Origin: Magnolia sinica
Taxonomy: Eukaryota; Streptophyta; Magnoliopsida; Magnoliales; Magnoliaceae
Direction of reading: 5' to 3'
NCBI RefSeq assembly: GCF_029962835.1
Contig: NC_080585.1
Span: 58,825,443-58,889,442, forward strand
DNA length: 64,000 nucleotides
Shown: one piece after another, positions 25,072 to 35,942 of the stretch
Layout of the letters: every line of letters begins with the position of its first letter
How positions within the stretch are numbered: position 1 is the first letter of the stretch
Position numbers and translations under genes: made by a program
Notes under the pieces: model-generated
Told to the model about the DNA's origin: nothing
Seen by the model: only the letters and a program-made list of their open reading frames with translations
The model's database searches: none

Positions 25072-25422
25072 GTGGGTCTACGATTGTTTGTGAGAAATCT
25101 ACTCCATCCATTATTTTATTTTTCAAGTCATGGAGACAAAAAATGAGGAGTATCCAAAGCTCAAACGAGCCACACGAAAGGAAACCGTTTTCAGTTCATC
25201 CCGAGGGGAAATGACATTATGAACTGTTTGGATGGCATATAAAAATCAAGGTCGATCACAGAAAGATTTCAACGGTAGCCATTCTTCCCCACTTTTTCCT
25301 GTCATGTGGCTCACTTGAGTATTATATCCTCTTCATTTTTGGTTTCCGATCCTAAAATGAGCTGAAAAAAAGGATGGATGGGGTGGATTTCTCACAAGAT
25401 CACGGTGGGCCACCTAGCTTCG
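25072..25422. mobile_element. Foldback (MITE-like) element, about 350 bp
   Basis: Left arm GTTTGTGAGAAATCTACTCC pairs with the complement of the right arm GGGGTGGATTTCTCACAAGA; the pairing continues through ATCCATT...TTCAAGTCAT versus ATGAGCTGAAAAAAAGGATG. Ends are approximate and no target duplication was found. Confidence 0.6.
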
Positions 25423-25581
25423 GAGCGCTGTACAGGCTGTCGAAGGCAATCCGCGTCCCGGCTGGAGACAGTAGCTTACGATTAACGTCCGCAGTAGGAG
25501 CTGTACGCTACAGTTGTCAGAATCGAAACGGTACAAGTTGGACCCGGATTGATTACTACCCCACCGGTCACTAACTAGGAA

Positions 25582-26005
25582 CAGAGGGCTCAGATGGACC
25601 ACCATGATTTATTTTTTTTATCCACACCGTCCATCCATTTTTTTCATATAATTTAAGGGTACAAACCCAAAAATGAGATAGATCAAAAGCTTAAGTGAAA
25701 CACACCACTAGAAGCAGCGGTGATAAGAACATTTACTGTTGAAACCTTTCTAGGGCCCACCGTGATGGTTAATTCCCATCTAACCTGTTCATAAAGTCAC
25801 TTATACCTGAATGTAGGGAAAATACAAATATCTGCTTGATCCATAACTTCTGTGTCCTCCAAAAAGTTTTCAACGGTGAGTGTTTAATCCTCATTGTGTG
25901 GTCTACTTGAGCCTTGAAATTGCATTTTTTGTTGATCATATACCAAAATGATATGGAAAAATGGTTGGACGGTGTGGATAAAACCAATACATCACAGTAG
26001 CCTCT
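25582..26005. mobile_element. Foldback (MITE-like) element, about 420 bp
   Basis: Left TTTATCCACACCGTCCATCC pairs with right GGTTGGACGGTGTGGATAAA, continuing into TTTTTCATATAATTTAAGG versus CCAAAATGATATGGAAAAA. It has the family's central module (CACCGTGATGGTTAATTCCCATC). Ends approximate. Confidence 0.65.
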
Positions 26006-26120
26006 AAGAGTTCGAGTCCCTTTCTAGCTAGTGACGGTTGTGCAATTGTGCGGAGAACATTGTACATCACGGGCCGCGCTCACATGGCGCCGGTGACACC
26101 CCAAAGTTTTCTGGTACGAG

Positions 26121-26508
26121 GCTATTTTGGGGCCCACGTGTTTTCTTAAGAGGATCCACACCGTCCATCGTATTTAATCCTCTTATGTTCATGATAGAAC
26201 TCAAGACTCAGATCGATCACACCATAGGAGTAATACCAGATTTTGCCTAAAACAAATAGATTCACGCAGTGATGCCCCCATTAACTTTGGAATTTCCTGA
26301 ATTTTGGTTTGCCTCTTCATCCAAGTGGGTCCCGTCAGATGCATGGATTGGATGGCCTATAAACAACACAGTGGACCCCACAATAAATCTAGAAGATTAT
26401 ATTTATTGGTTGCCATAATTACCGATTGGGTTTATGACCTAAAACCTGACGACATAGCTGATGGACGGGGTAGATCTAGTTTAAAAATCATGTGGGCCCC
26501 ACAATAGC
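26121..26508. mobile_element. Foldback (MITE-like) element nearest the host gene
   Basis: Left end GCTATTTTGGGGCCCACGTG pairs with right end CATGTGGGCCCCACAATAGC; inner arms GATCCACACCGTCCATCG and GATGGACGGGGTAGATC also pair. It ends about 300 bp upstream of the gene's TATA-like box. No clear target duplication. Confidence 0.6.
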
Positions 26509-26807
26509 ACGTGCTAACACTGTTACCATGTGAGCGATGTCTATCAAGTAACAGGTAATTCCTCAAAATGAAAAAGTATTGAACGGTCCAAATTCAACAA
26601 AACAATGTTCATTAGTTAGATGTCAGGATTATCGAATAAAAATAAATTTAATCCTGATATCAATATAAATGTGGGTCTCACTACTTGGACAGTTCAGATT
26701 CGAGATGGATTCCACGTATGCAGTAAGGGAGCCGCAGAAGTACGGTTTTTAAGGTACGACGCTCGGCACCGTATATCATTCCCGCCCTTCTCTCCTCTCC
26801 CCACCCA

Positions 26808-26813
26808 TATAAA
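26808..26813 (+). promoter_or_regulatory. TATA box of the coiled-coil protein gene
   Basis: TATAAA lies 74 bp upstream of the start codon, just after a pyrimidine patch (26786-26802, CCTTCTCTCCTCTCCCC) of the sort common near plant core promoters. Transcription would be expected to begin about 30 bp further on. Position is seen; function is inferred. Confidence 0.6.
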
Positions 26814-26881
26814 GTAGTTCGTTATAAACGAATATCTCATTTCTCTCCTCTTTCTGTCTCTGCGAAAATCGCCATTTTCCA

Positions 26882-29800
26882 ATGGCGTATCGCAGAAAGC
26901 AGCCATTTTCTAGGGCTTCGACATTCAAAGAAGATTTCCGCTCCTCTCGAGAAGATTCCAAGCCCTCGATTTCTAGGTTTTCTACCTTCAAAGATGATAT
27001 CCAATCATCTTATGATTCCTCCTCCTCCTCCCCCTCTTCCTCCTCCTCATCTTCTTCCTCTCTCGCCACTCAGGCGATCCGAGCTTCTTCCGCTCACCGA
27101 GATTCATCTATCTCCTCCGCCTATGGAGAATCTGCTTACAGAGAGCCGACTCGGCAGAGGCCCGATCCATTGTGGCAGCAGGTCAGTGGTTTTCCTTCCG
27201 TTTTGAATTTTTTTCCGAGTGGATCGGTTGTTTTGTTCTTGAATTGGTGGAAACTGGGGTTTCACTTTGTGCTTCGAAGATTGGTGTTTGAATTCTGGAT
27301 GGCTGCAAATGTTATTTTCCTGTGGTTACTTGAATTTCCTTTCAATGGTTGAATTGGATGAGGAGTGGTGAAATTGTAGGAGAATTAAGGATTATTTGGT
27401 GGAATCCATTGCAGGTATTTGAATTTTGGAAATTTGTGGGGTTTTTAATGATTCTGTGGATAATATGGGATTTCTTTAGTGGAATTGATTATATGGTGGT
27501 TGATATTTTGGGAAACTGTGTGATGAGTTGGTGCAAATTTTTTGAGTCAGGTGGTTGATATTTTTTTTTCTGTAATTATGCTGAAATCTTTTTTTTTTTT
27601 TTTCCATGGTGGAATTGGATGAGGAGTGGTGGAATTGTAGGAGAACTAAGGATTCTTTATGCAATTAATTATTGGTGTTTGAATTTTGGAAATTGGTGGG
27701 ATTCTTTTTTATAATGAATCTGTGGAGAATTTCGGATTCTTTTAATGGAATTGATTGCCGGTGGTTGATATTTTGGGAAACTGTGTGATGAGTTGGTGCA
27801 GATCTTTGAGTCAGGTGGGGATTGAGGGTTCTCTGCTGGTGTGGATTATTGGTGGATGGAATCTTTCGAAATGATTGAATAGGTGTCTTTTTTCTCTTGA
27901 ATAGGTGGAAAATTTCTTGTCGTTTTGATGGAGATGATCCACATTTGAATTCTGGGAAATGTTGTGGGTTGTGATGCATCGGTGGAAATATTTTGATATG
28001 TGGTTTCTCTTTGGCTTGGTGGAAAGTTTATAGCTTCCCTGGTTGGATGATCATGGGTGGTTGAATTTTGGAAATTACCGCGATGAATTTTGGAACTTGG
28101 TTGAAATTGAATCCGTGTTTGTCTTCCCTTTGAATCAGAGGAAACTAGGGGTTTATTTGTTGGACTGGATGATCAGTGGATGGGTTTTGGAAAATGCTTG
28201 ATGAATCAATCGAAAATTGGGATTTTCTTTTCCAGATATGATTATGTATATTTTCTCAAGGACTTGATGCTTTGTAACATTGGATTCTGGAAAATGTTGT
28301 GGAACACCAGATATGTATGTGTTTCATGGAGTGGATTGGTTGGACTTTTTTTTTGAACTGGTAGAATTGGTTTATTTATTTATTTTCTTTAGAATGTATT
28401 GTCTAAGTTGGAGGTTTTGAGTGTTTCAAAGCTTTTTAGGTTCAAGATATCATCGAATGTAACGTGTCACAATATGAATTTATTGTGATAGATTCTTGAT
28501 ATATGATACAATTATCAATTTATCAGAATGATCTCTGTCTTCCAATTTATCATTGTCATCATCATCATCGTCGTCATCACCATAGCCTTTCCTAGATAAT
28601 TGGGATCAGATTTTGTGATTCCTTGGTAGACATTCAACAATTGGCTGCCAACTTGACTACAACTTCCTTCTTTATGAACTGGCCGACACATCGTTATCAG
28701 GGGGAGGTGATTTTCGTAGCTAACAAATTTTATTTTATTTTTTAAAGGAACTAACGTCAAATCACAATTATCTGGCTTATATAAAGTAGCTAAATCTCAA
28801 CTATATCACTGCTAAAAGAATATTTTATCAATATGATATATGAAAATTCACCTTTCAAAAAAAAATCATTTGCATGGTACAATTTAGTAAAGTCCCAATG
28901 GGCCTCACAAGTAAAGCCAAGCCTCCCACAGTTCTGGTGGGCTTTGAAATTGAGGCATAAAATTAAGCCTAAGCCTGACCCAACTTGGATGGTCCATAAA
29001 AATCCAATTTGCTACCCAGCCCAACTCCCTAAATCGTCATTGTTGTCGTCATCATCGTCAACTAATCCTTATCCAGATTAATTGGGGTTGGCTGCATGAA
29101 TCCTGTTCCGCCATTCCCCTCTATCAAGGACCAGAACTTTGGTTAGAGCATAGGTCATCAAGTCTTTTCCCTTTGCCCTTTTACAGCCTTCAACTTGTAA
29201 CAACTCTCTCCTTCTAACTGGCGCGGTTCTTGGTGTCTGTTGCACATGACCAAACCATCTATGTCTACCTTTCTCTCATCTTAATATTCACTCCCTAAAT
29301 GAGACAATACCTTTTGACATTATTGATCTTGGTATGATGTTTAATTTCATTGAAATTACTTGAGGAAGAATGTATTGAGGATGCATTCCGATACTATGCG
29401 TTTGTATTGGAATGTATTGAGGATACAATCCGGTATAAATGGTACTTTCCAATACAATGGTGTATCTCAATATGAAGATTATTAATCGTAACACCCAATG
29501 AATTTATTGTGATGAATTACTGATTGGATACGATAAGTACACTCCAGAATTTTGAGCGCTGCATACTATATATGCCCTGATGGTGTATTTAGTGTCATTA
29601 TAATATGGAAATTTATTATACAGTTTAGTAACAACTCAATGGGCCTCATTAATGAAGCCAAGCCTGCCAAAATTTTGGTAGGTGAAAGTCAGGAACAAAA
29701 ATTAAGCCCAAGCCCGGCCCAACATGTGGCCAATCCATAAAAGCCCAATGGGCTACACAGCCCAACTCCCAATACAATACGATACGATACCTTCTGACAT

Positions 29801-32800
29801 TATGATCTTGGGATGATATTTTAATTCATTAAGCCGTTGGTCTAAGAATGTATCAAGGATGTGTTAAGATGCTACACCGTTTGTATTGAAATGCATTGAC
29901 AATATAGTCCAATACAATTGGTACTATCAAAAACAACGACAAATCTCATTACATACATTTTTACTGTATTGCCAATGAATTTATCTTGATGCAGTCCTGA
30001 TAAGTTATGGTAAGTACATTATGCTTCAATGGTGTATGTAGTGTAATTTCTTGGAATCAATTTATTTATTCCGAGTATAAAAGCAATTTTATGGTAGAAA
30101 AGTTCTCTATTTATTGATTAGTAGTAGAAAATCATTTAAATGATTGTTTTATGCACCAATTATCCCCTCCAAATGACACCAACGTGAATGCCATAGGAAT
30201 TGGCTGAAACCTGTGGCTCGTTGATTTCTTCCTAGTATATTGGACCATGTTACTTTTGATGGTTGTATCAAAGGAGAATTTGGCATATATGTTCTAGGAA
30301 CAATGGCTTGATTGTTTTATTTATCAACTTGTCAAGAACGTTGTGCATAACTTTCCAACTGCTGCCTTTTTTCTGATTCAAATAGTGTCTCATATGTCGA
30401 TGCCCTTGCCTATTTACTTATTTTGAAAGGCCCCTTGGTTGGGTAGTTCTTATGTCTACTATCAGAATTCCTGGTTCTTTCTTCAGTTATTTAATACTCT
30501 CCTTTCTCGCTTTTCCAATCATAGATTTGTAATTTGATCTTTTGAATTCCATAAATATCTTGAAGTGCTTTTCATCAGTAGGAATCATGTTGAGAAAATT
30601 CTAGCAACTTTCATTTTGATAGCCTTTCTTAATTAGTACGAAAAAGAATTACCCGATGGTTTTCTTTCTCTTTTTCTTTTCTGATTTGGTTATGATGCAC
30701 GTGATTGTAGGATTCTAGAACATATGACTATACATCAATAAACAGTGTGAATGAGTCCAAATATGGATTTTGGGGTGTTCTGGCTAGAAAAGCTAAATCA
30801 ATTCTGGAGGATGACAACATGGCTCAGAAATTTGAAATACCTAGCAGAACTGGACCCCAGATGCTTGATACATCAACAGGTGGTCAGGTGAGATTTCAGC
30901 CACTAGGATGGTGTTTAATGTTGTTAACCAAACTAGCTATTTTGGGTGCACTATTCTCTGACTTCTTCAAAGCTTATGATTTTCTGTTGCCCTCGGGCAT
31001 TTACTGGTGTTTGACCCGAGGTTTGTAAACTCGATTGAATGAAGTGATTAATTTGGATTTTATATCACCAGAAAACTCACATTATTGATCTTACTTGAAA
31101 AACCACATTAGTCAAGACCACAATATAAGCTTTTCAATGTTGGAAAAATCCAAAAGTAGACCACAGTATAAGATTTTCAATGTTGGAAAAACTCTCTTGA
31201 GTACTCAACCAAGTTTTTGAGTCGACTTGGGCCTGGGCCATCATTGAGTTAAAATCAATGTTTGATTCCGTTAAACTTTGGTTCTCTAAATGCAATTTCT
31301 TATGCTTGGCAGTAGAATCATTTTTAATCTCCTTTTTTGTAATTCTGTTTTCTCATTGTGCAATTTCACCAGTCACATCAATCACCTGAGAGCTCCCAGA
31401 AGTCGGGAAGTCCGAAACTGCAGAAGGGTTTAGATGCAATCACTTCTTCCCTTAACTACCTTGGTGATACTATTGGAAATGCCTTTGAGGTTGTGTTTTC
31501 TTTCAGAACTACTCTTATAACTTTTCACAAGTTTACATTTCTTACACCCTTTTTAGACTGGGAAGGTCACTGTATGTTTCTACTTCAGCTTGGAAATTGT
31601 AGTAGACTCAACTTGATGCTAGTTTTCTGCAAACAGAAAGTTGGATTCTAATTAAATATCTCAATCATCTGGCAAAGTTACCATTTAGGTCTCTCTTTCT
31701 CTCCATAATGATATTGTTTCCTACATTTCTTCAGGAAGGTCTAACAATCATGGAGAGCAGGACTGCCGACATAATCTCAGAAACCCGCAAGATGAATATC
31801 AGGAGGAAGGGAATCAATCCTGATCAACAAAACCAAGCCAGTGATTCATTGAGTCCACAGCAGCAACCGCCTCAGATGCAAACGGACCAAGAAACTCAAC
31901 TTAAGGCCTCCCGTGATGTATGGTGGCAACTGCGTATCATCAGATCATGCAGCTAAAAAATGTTTTGCCTACATTGGCTCTTGGCTTCTCTCTAGGCAAA
32001 TTAACTGAAATCCTTGTCCGAGTGACCAAAAACCATGTTTTAGATTCTTGGGACTTGGAACTGGATTAAGTAAATTGGTTTGGCAGGGAACTGAGCAATG
32101 TCCCAGAAAAACCAAAGATTTGACAAAGACTTTCTGAAAAGAAGAAGAAGAAGAAGAAGAAGAAGGAATTAATTAAGTCAATTGACTTTCCTTTATTAAT
32201 CACTGGTTCGGAAGGTGACTGAGGCTGCACTTGGATGACTAATGAGTTGAAGAAATACAATAGGTGGTTCAATTAAGTGGAAATGACCATGTTGTAATTA
32301 CCTTCACCAGTATTCATAATGAGGAAGCGGTCCCTCCAGATATTACATCCCTTCCAACTCCAACTTGAAGCAACATAATTGCAATTGGAGCCTAATGCCT
32401 CAGAATGCAATTACAATCTGGTCATGTCCATTTAATCGAACCAGCTATTGCAAATTCAATGGTGCATCCAAAGGCGGACTATGGCGATTGGCCTCTTCTT
32501 TTCTTTTCTTATTATTTTTTCTAAATAAACTTCTCCAAGTTTTATTGTTTTTTAAAAGGCGGAAATTGAAAACATTCTTGGTTTCCACTAGATTTTTTTT
32601 CCTTTTGATGTGGGGAATGGTTCTCTTTTTTCTTTTTTGTTTCTTTTTTTTCTTTTTTTCTTTTTTTTCTTTTTTTTGTTGCGATTTTAAACATTTCTTC
32701 AGTACCCCTCCGTCTGCCTGAAAGTCAAGTTTTCCTTTTCTTTTTTTTCTTTTTTTTTTTTTTTGAAATATTTAAAGAATAAATATTCCCTCTCTCTTTT

Positions 32801-34996
32801 GTTTTTGAAATATTTAAAGAATAAATATTCCCTCTCTCTGGTTGAAAATGCATGATTATTGATGGCCTCAGATTTGACTCGCAGGTTGCGATGGCAATGG
32901 CTGCCAAAGCCAAGCTTCTTCTGCGAGAGCTGAAAACCGTAAAAGCAGACCTAGCTTTTGCAAAGGAGCGGTGCGCACAGCTAGAGGAGGAGAATAAAAT
33001 CATCAGGGAGAGTCGTGAAAAAGGAGTTATTCCGGAAGATGACGATTTGGTATGCCTGCTTTATTCTTCATCCATCAGATGCATTCCTTGCCATGATTTT
33101 TTAAGGTGTTTTATGAATGGAAAGTATAGACGTCATGCCGAAGCCTTCATGTGCAATGCCCTATACACTTCCCCGACTATACTGAGGCACGTGTTTATGA
33201 GTTCCAAGCCATTTATCAAATGGATTACACGTTTGATGTGACCTGGTCCAAGAATCAGGTTGGCCAGTAGACCTCTAACTGCTGCTGGATTCAAGAACAG
33301 AGTGTGGGCTGTTGGTCCCCAAAATCAAGCACTCAGTAATTGTCTAACCAGCCTGATTTTTAGACCAAGTCACTTCGATGGTGAGCCTAGAACTAGACAC
33401 TGCCCATGCATGGTTCAGTATTGGATGCACGTTATGGTTAGGTAACCTCTGAATGGCATTAGTGACGAGCCATATTAGCTCATTGTTGCAGTGCAAGTGT
33501 TCACATCCTAAGATGCATACATGTATGTATGCTATATGATGTGCATGTCATGTGTATGCAGAATGCGAAGCCAAAAGCTCCCTCGTGGGCTTGGTGCTCA
33601 GTTCAGTTGACTTGGTTTCTTCCATACATTTAAAGAAAACATAATTGCCAAAAAAAAAAAACAAGAGGCTCTAAGAAAGGTCGAAGAGGTTAATCACGGC
33701 AGATGTGTCAACTTGATAAGCATGTGAGAGATCTGAGCCATGTACAAGGTGGACCATTGTGGGAACATGGGGTCCCAAAATCCAGACTGTTCCAATCATC
33801 AGGCGGGTATGCATGTATGCTGAATATTGGCAATTGGTGATTTTCTTTGTCCATGTTTTCATGAGTTTGGTTTTCGTAATGACTGGATTGGCCTGATTTA
33901 TGGGCAAGATGTCTGCCCCACTTTGATGATTGGCCTGGATCTCTCACATGTGTGCCACGTTGGCACGTGTCCGGTGATTCACCCCTCAATTTCTCCAATC
34001 ACGAGAAAATAGGCCCAGTCAATTTGTCTGTCTACCCACTTTGCAGTATACATTGACATGGATTGAGTCCATTCAAGTTGAGGATCTAGACCAAAGTTTT
34101 GAGCACGGTTGTGATGTGTGTATTATGTTGTGTAATTCTTAACTAGTGTAAGATCCACATGTCATTTGATCAGCTTGGGCCCACCTTCTGTTTCAGAAAC
34201 CTGACTACAAATTCCTTAGTCCGAGAAGCGTAAGCTGTAGGTTTGCTTTCATTTTCTGAATGGTGGTTACTCATCTACTGTGAATTTGACTTTATGTCTG
34301 CGAATCCAGACCACCCCCTTTGTGGATGGAGCAGTTCAATTTGGACAGATGGCCAGTTTAGTTTTAGCTCTACATGCATTGGCCACCAACTGGATGGTTA
34401 GGATTGTTTATTGTTAATGCATGTTTCACTCACAACGGGCCTCTAGCATCTGGATGGATGGATAGGATTGACTTACAAGTTTGCATGTACACCCATTTAT
34501 AATTTCTTATACATGTTTGCATGTCCGAGAAAACTGTCAAAAACCCAACACTGTTAAGCTTCTGGCTGTGTCTCAGATTCGCCTCCAACTTGAGACACTG
34601 TTAGCGGAGAAGGGGCGACTAGCTAATGAGAACTCTCTCTATGCTCGTGAAAACCGCTTCCTGCGGGAGGTTGTTGAATATCATCAACTCACCATGCAAG
34701 ATGTCGTCTACTTGGACGAGGGCATCGAAGAGGTCACGGAGGTTCGTCATTTCCCGATCATTCCAATTACAGAGGTCCGCCTGAGGCCTCCATCCCTGCC
34801 ACCGCCGGACAGGAGTGAGGCCCCTCCTACTGCAAATACAAAAGGCACCTTCCCAGATCAAGCGATTCCGGATGCACTTCCTGTCCCCGCACCTCCATCA
34901 GGTTCCCCCGCTGCTGCTACTCCAACAGCCCCTGTCCTAATACCTGCAGGTGAAGATCCAAAGCAACGGCAACGTTCCCCAAGCCCTTCTTCTTGA
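26882..34996 (+). CDS. Conserved plant coiled-coil protein of unknown function, 453 aa, six exons
   Basis: Exons: 26882-27181, 30711-30887, 31373-31489, 31735-31917, 32885-33049 and 34577-34996 (stop included). They total 1362 nt; every intron is GT-AG and phase 0. Residues 1-100 are basic and serine-rich, with two related motifs (ASTFKEDF at 13-20, FSTFKDDI at 33-40) and a Ser run at 46-60. Residues 101-198 hold [16 protein letters not shown] and [20 protein letters not shown]. Residues 199-259 hold [20 protein letters not shown]. Residues 260-360 are a strong coiled coil: [20 protein letters not shown], then [13 protein letters not shown] and [20 protein letters not shown]. The tail (about 385-453) is proline-rich. 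No signal peptide, membrane segment or catalytic motif is seen. I recognise these blocks as a conserved uncharacterised plant family but cannot give a symbol. The start is the first ATG after the TATA box, and the next exon keeps the frame. A structural or scaffold role is only suggested by the coiled coil. The gene is intact despite TE-rich surroundings. Confidence 0.88.
27021..27061 (+). repeat. TCC trinucleotide repeat encoding a serine run
   Basis: Imperfect TCC/TCT repeat inside exon 1, coding for the Ser tract at residues 46-60. A likely site of length variation between alleles. Confidence 0.85.
27348..27820. repeat. About 258-bp diverged tandem duplication in intron 1
   Basis: GAATTGGATGAGGAGTGGTG at 27352 recurs at about 27610 as the same words, and GATATTTTGGGAAACTGTGT recurs at the matching offset near 27502 and 27768. 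The copies have diverged by substitutions and small indels. Confidence 0.8.
28870..29510. repeat. Dispersed repeat copy 1 in intron 1 (interrupted by LINE)
   Basis: Shares CAATGGGCCTCA, AAGCCAAGCCT, CAGCCCAACTCCC, then TGACATTATTGATCTTGG and the TTGTATTGGAATG block with copy 2 at 29620-30030. Copy 2 lacks the 255 bp at 29035-29289, showing the pre-insertion state. The repeat family is not identified. Confidence 0.75.
29035..29289 (-). mobile_element. 5'-truncated LINE, RTE type, with 11-bp target duplication
   Basis: Flanked by ACTCCCTAAAT at 29024-29034 and 29290-29300. On the minus strand it encodes the C-terminal tail typical of plant RTE-type LINEs: WFGHVQ-like '[15 protein letters not shown]', then '[15 protein letters not shown]', a stop, and a short 3' end with a GATGATGACGACAACAATGA-type tail. 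The whole element is 255 bp, so it was severely 5'-truncated on insertion. The tail, target duplication and empty site in copy 2 all agree. Confidence 0.85.
29620..30030. repeat. Dispersed repeat copy 2 in intron 1
   Basis: Collinear with 28870-29510 apart from the LINE. Ends with CCAATGAATTTATCTTGATG, matching CCAATGAATTTATTGTGATG near 29496-29515 in copy 1. Whether this is a segmental duplication or two insertions of an unnamed element is not decided. Confidence 0.7.
32761..32839. repeat. 42-bp recent tandem duplication before exon 5
   Basis: The block starting TTTTGAAATATTTAAAGAAT recurs 42 bp later with no differences in the 37 bp compared. It ends about 45 bp before the exon 5 acceptor, within the likely branch-point region of intron 4. 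Confidence 0.9.
33050..34576 (+). other. Intron 5 of the coiled-coil protein gene
   Basis: Donor TTG|GTATGC and acceptor TCTCAG|ATTCGC. It includes a weak foldback repeat (about 33700-33995) in which CATGTGAGAGATCTGAGCC faces a complement of GGCCTGGATCTCTCACATG, suggesting a decayed MITE-like insertion. Nothing else recognisable was found. Confidence 0.7.
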
Positions 34997-35611
34997 ATTG
35001 TGAGCCATCCACCACCCTTCTTATACCCGTTCTTTCCATTCTTTGTATGTAACATTAATTTTGTTTTATCGATGATCAGCGTTTCTGTTTGCTTATCATC
35101 ACTGTTGCAATAATCCTTCTTTCTTTTTCTTTTTTTCTTTTTCTTTCTTTCTTTTTTCTTTTCGTAATCTGAACTTACACATCTCTGATCCTGTTTGCTC
35201 ATTGTTATTATGATTCTTTCTTCTCTAACTCCCTGAAATGCTTATATTGACTGGGTATAAGTAGGGTGGTTTCAGCTTTTGCAGCAGAAATCGACATCAA
35301 TAGTGAAAAAGAAATGGTTGCTCTACCAGTCCATATTGCTGTGGCTCCTTGTAATTCAATCCTAAGCACCGGTTTGGGTGATGCCTGAAAATTAATTCGT
35401 ATCATTTTAGTTAATCGTAATTCAGATGAACCCATTTTTAGGCATCCACCAAAGAGGCTCTGAATGGAAGATTTCAAATTTTGTTCGTATGTTAACCTAG
35501 GCACATTGGAGAAGTGTGTTAAACCCACGGTCGTTGGTAAATTTTGCTCATTGATCCCTGGTGGTCTATTGGAATGGCAACTCCTGAAACTCACCCTGAT
35601 TAAATGATCTC
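34997..35611 (+). other. 3' untranslated and downstream sequence of the gene
   Basis: After the stop codon the sequence is AT- and T-rich, with a long CTTT/TTTC tract (35120-35163). A single polyadenylation site cannot be picked; AATAAT at about 35108 is one weak candidate. No further gene is visible up to the SINE. Confidence 0.5.
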
Positions 35612-35618
35612 AACCATT

Positions 35619-35748
35619 TGGGTCCTTTCTCATGCATTGGTAGTAGACTCATACGAGTTTCACCACGAGGTTATGGGTTCAAATACCCATTGTGGTGAAA
35701 TCCCACTTTGGTGCGAGTGTATTAAAATAAAATAGAATTAAAAATTAA

Positions 35749-35777
<29 letters not shown>
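35619..35777 (+). mobile_element. tRNA-derived SINE with poly(A) tail
   Basis: A 159-bp unit with a tRNA-like head: an A-box-like stretch CATGCATTGGTAGTAGACTC (35631-35650) and a clear B box GGTTCAAATACC (35677-35688), followed by a short body and a poly(A) run (about 35756-35779). Flanked by AACCATT at 35612-35618 and 35778-35784, though the right copy overlaps the A tail by two bases. The family is not named. Confidence 0.75.
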
Positions 35778-35779
<2 letters not shown>

Positions 35780-35942
35780 CCATTAAAAATGAGTAGGCCT
35801 ACAATGTTGACCAGGTGGACACTGAATGCAATTCAAATTTGAGAGGGGGAAAAAGCTAGTTACGGATTCCTATGAAATGCTGCTGAACTGTGGAGTTGTC
35901 TGATATTCAGGTGGATTGTGATGGTTGAAGTGTTGCATTAAT

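Larger units (their letters stand above)
27182..30710 (+). other. Intron 1 of the coiled-coil protein gene (3.5 kb)
   Basis: Donor CAG|GTCAGT and acceptor TTGTAG|GATTCT. The largest intron, carrying an internal tandem duplication (27348-27820), two copies of a dispersed repeat (about 28870-29510 and 29620-30030) and a LINE fragment (29035-29289). No additional exon was recognised in it. Confidence 0.8.

Noticed and set aside
27182..27352. Exon 1 frame running on to 27352
   Set aside because: The extra residues are intron sequence; a good donor (CAG|GTCAGT) lies at 27181 and exon 2 continues the family's sequence in frame.
28540..28700. Second LINE tail in intron 1 (TCATCATCATCGTCGTC near 28556)
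   Set aside because: Only the trinucleotide tail and a few following words resemble the LINE at 29035; no matching protein end or target duplication was found.
35675..35690. A tRNA gene
   Set aside because: The B box is good, but the head cannot form a full cloverleaf and is followed by a SINE body and poly(A).
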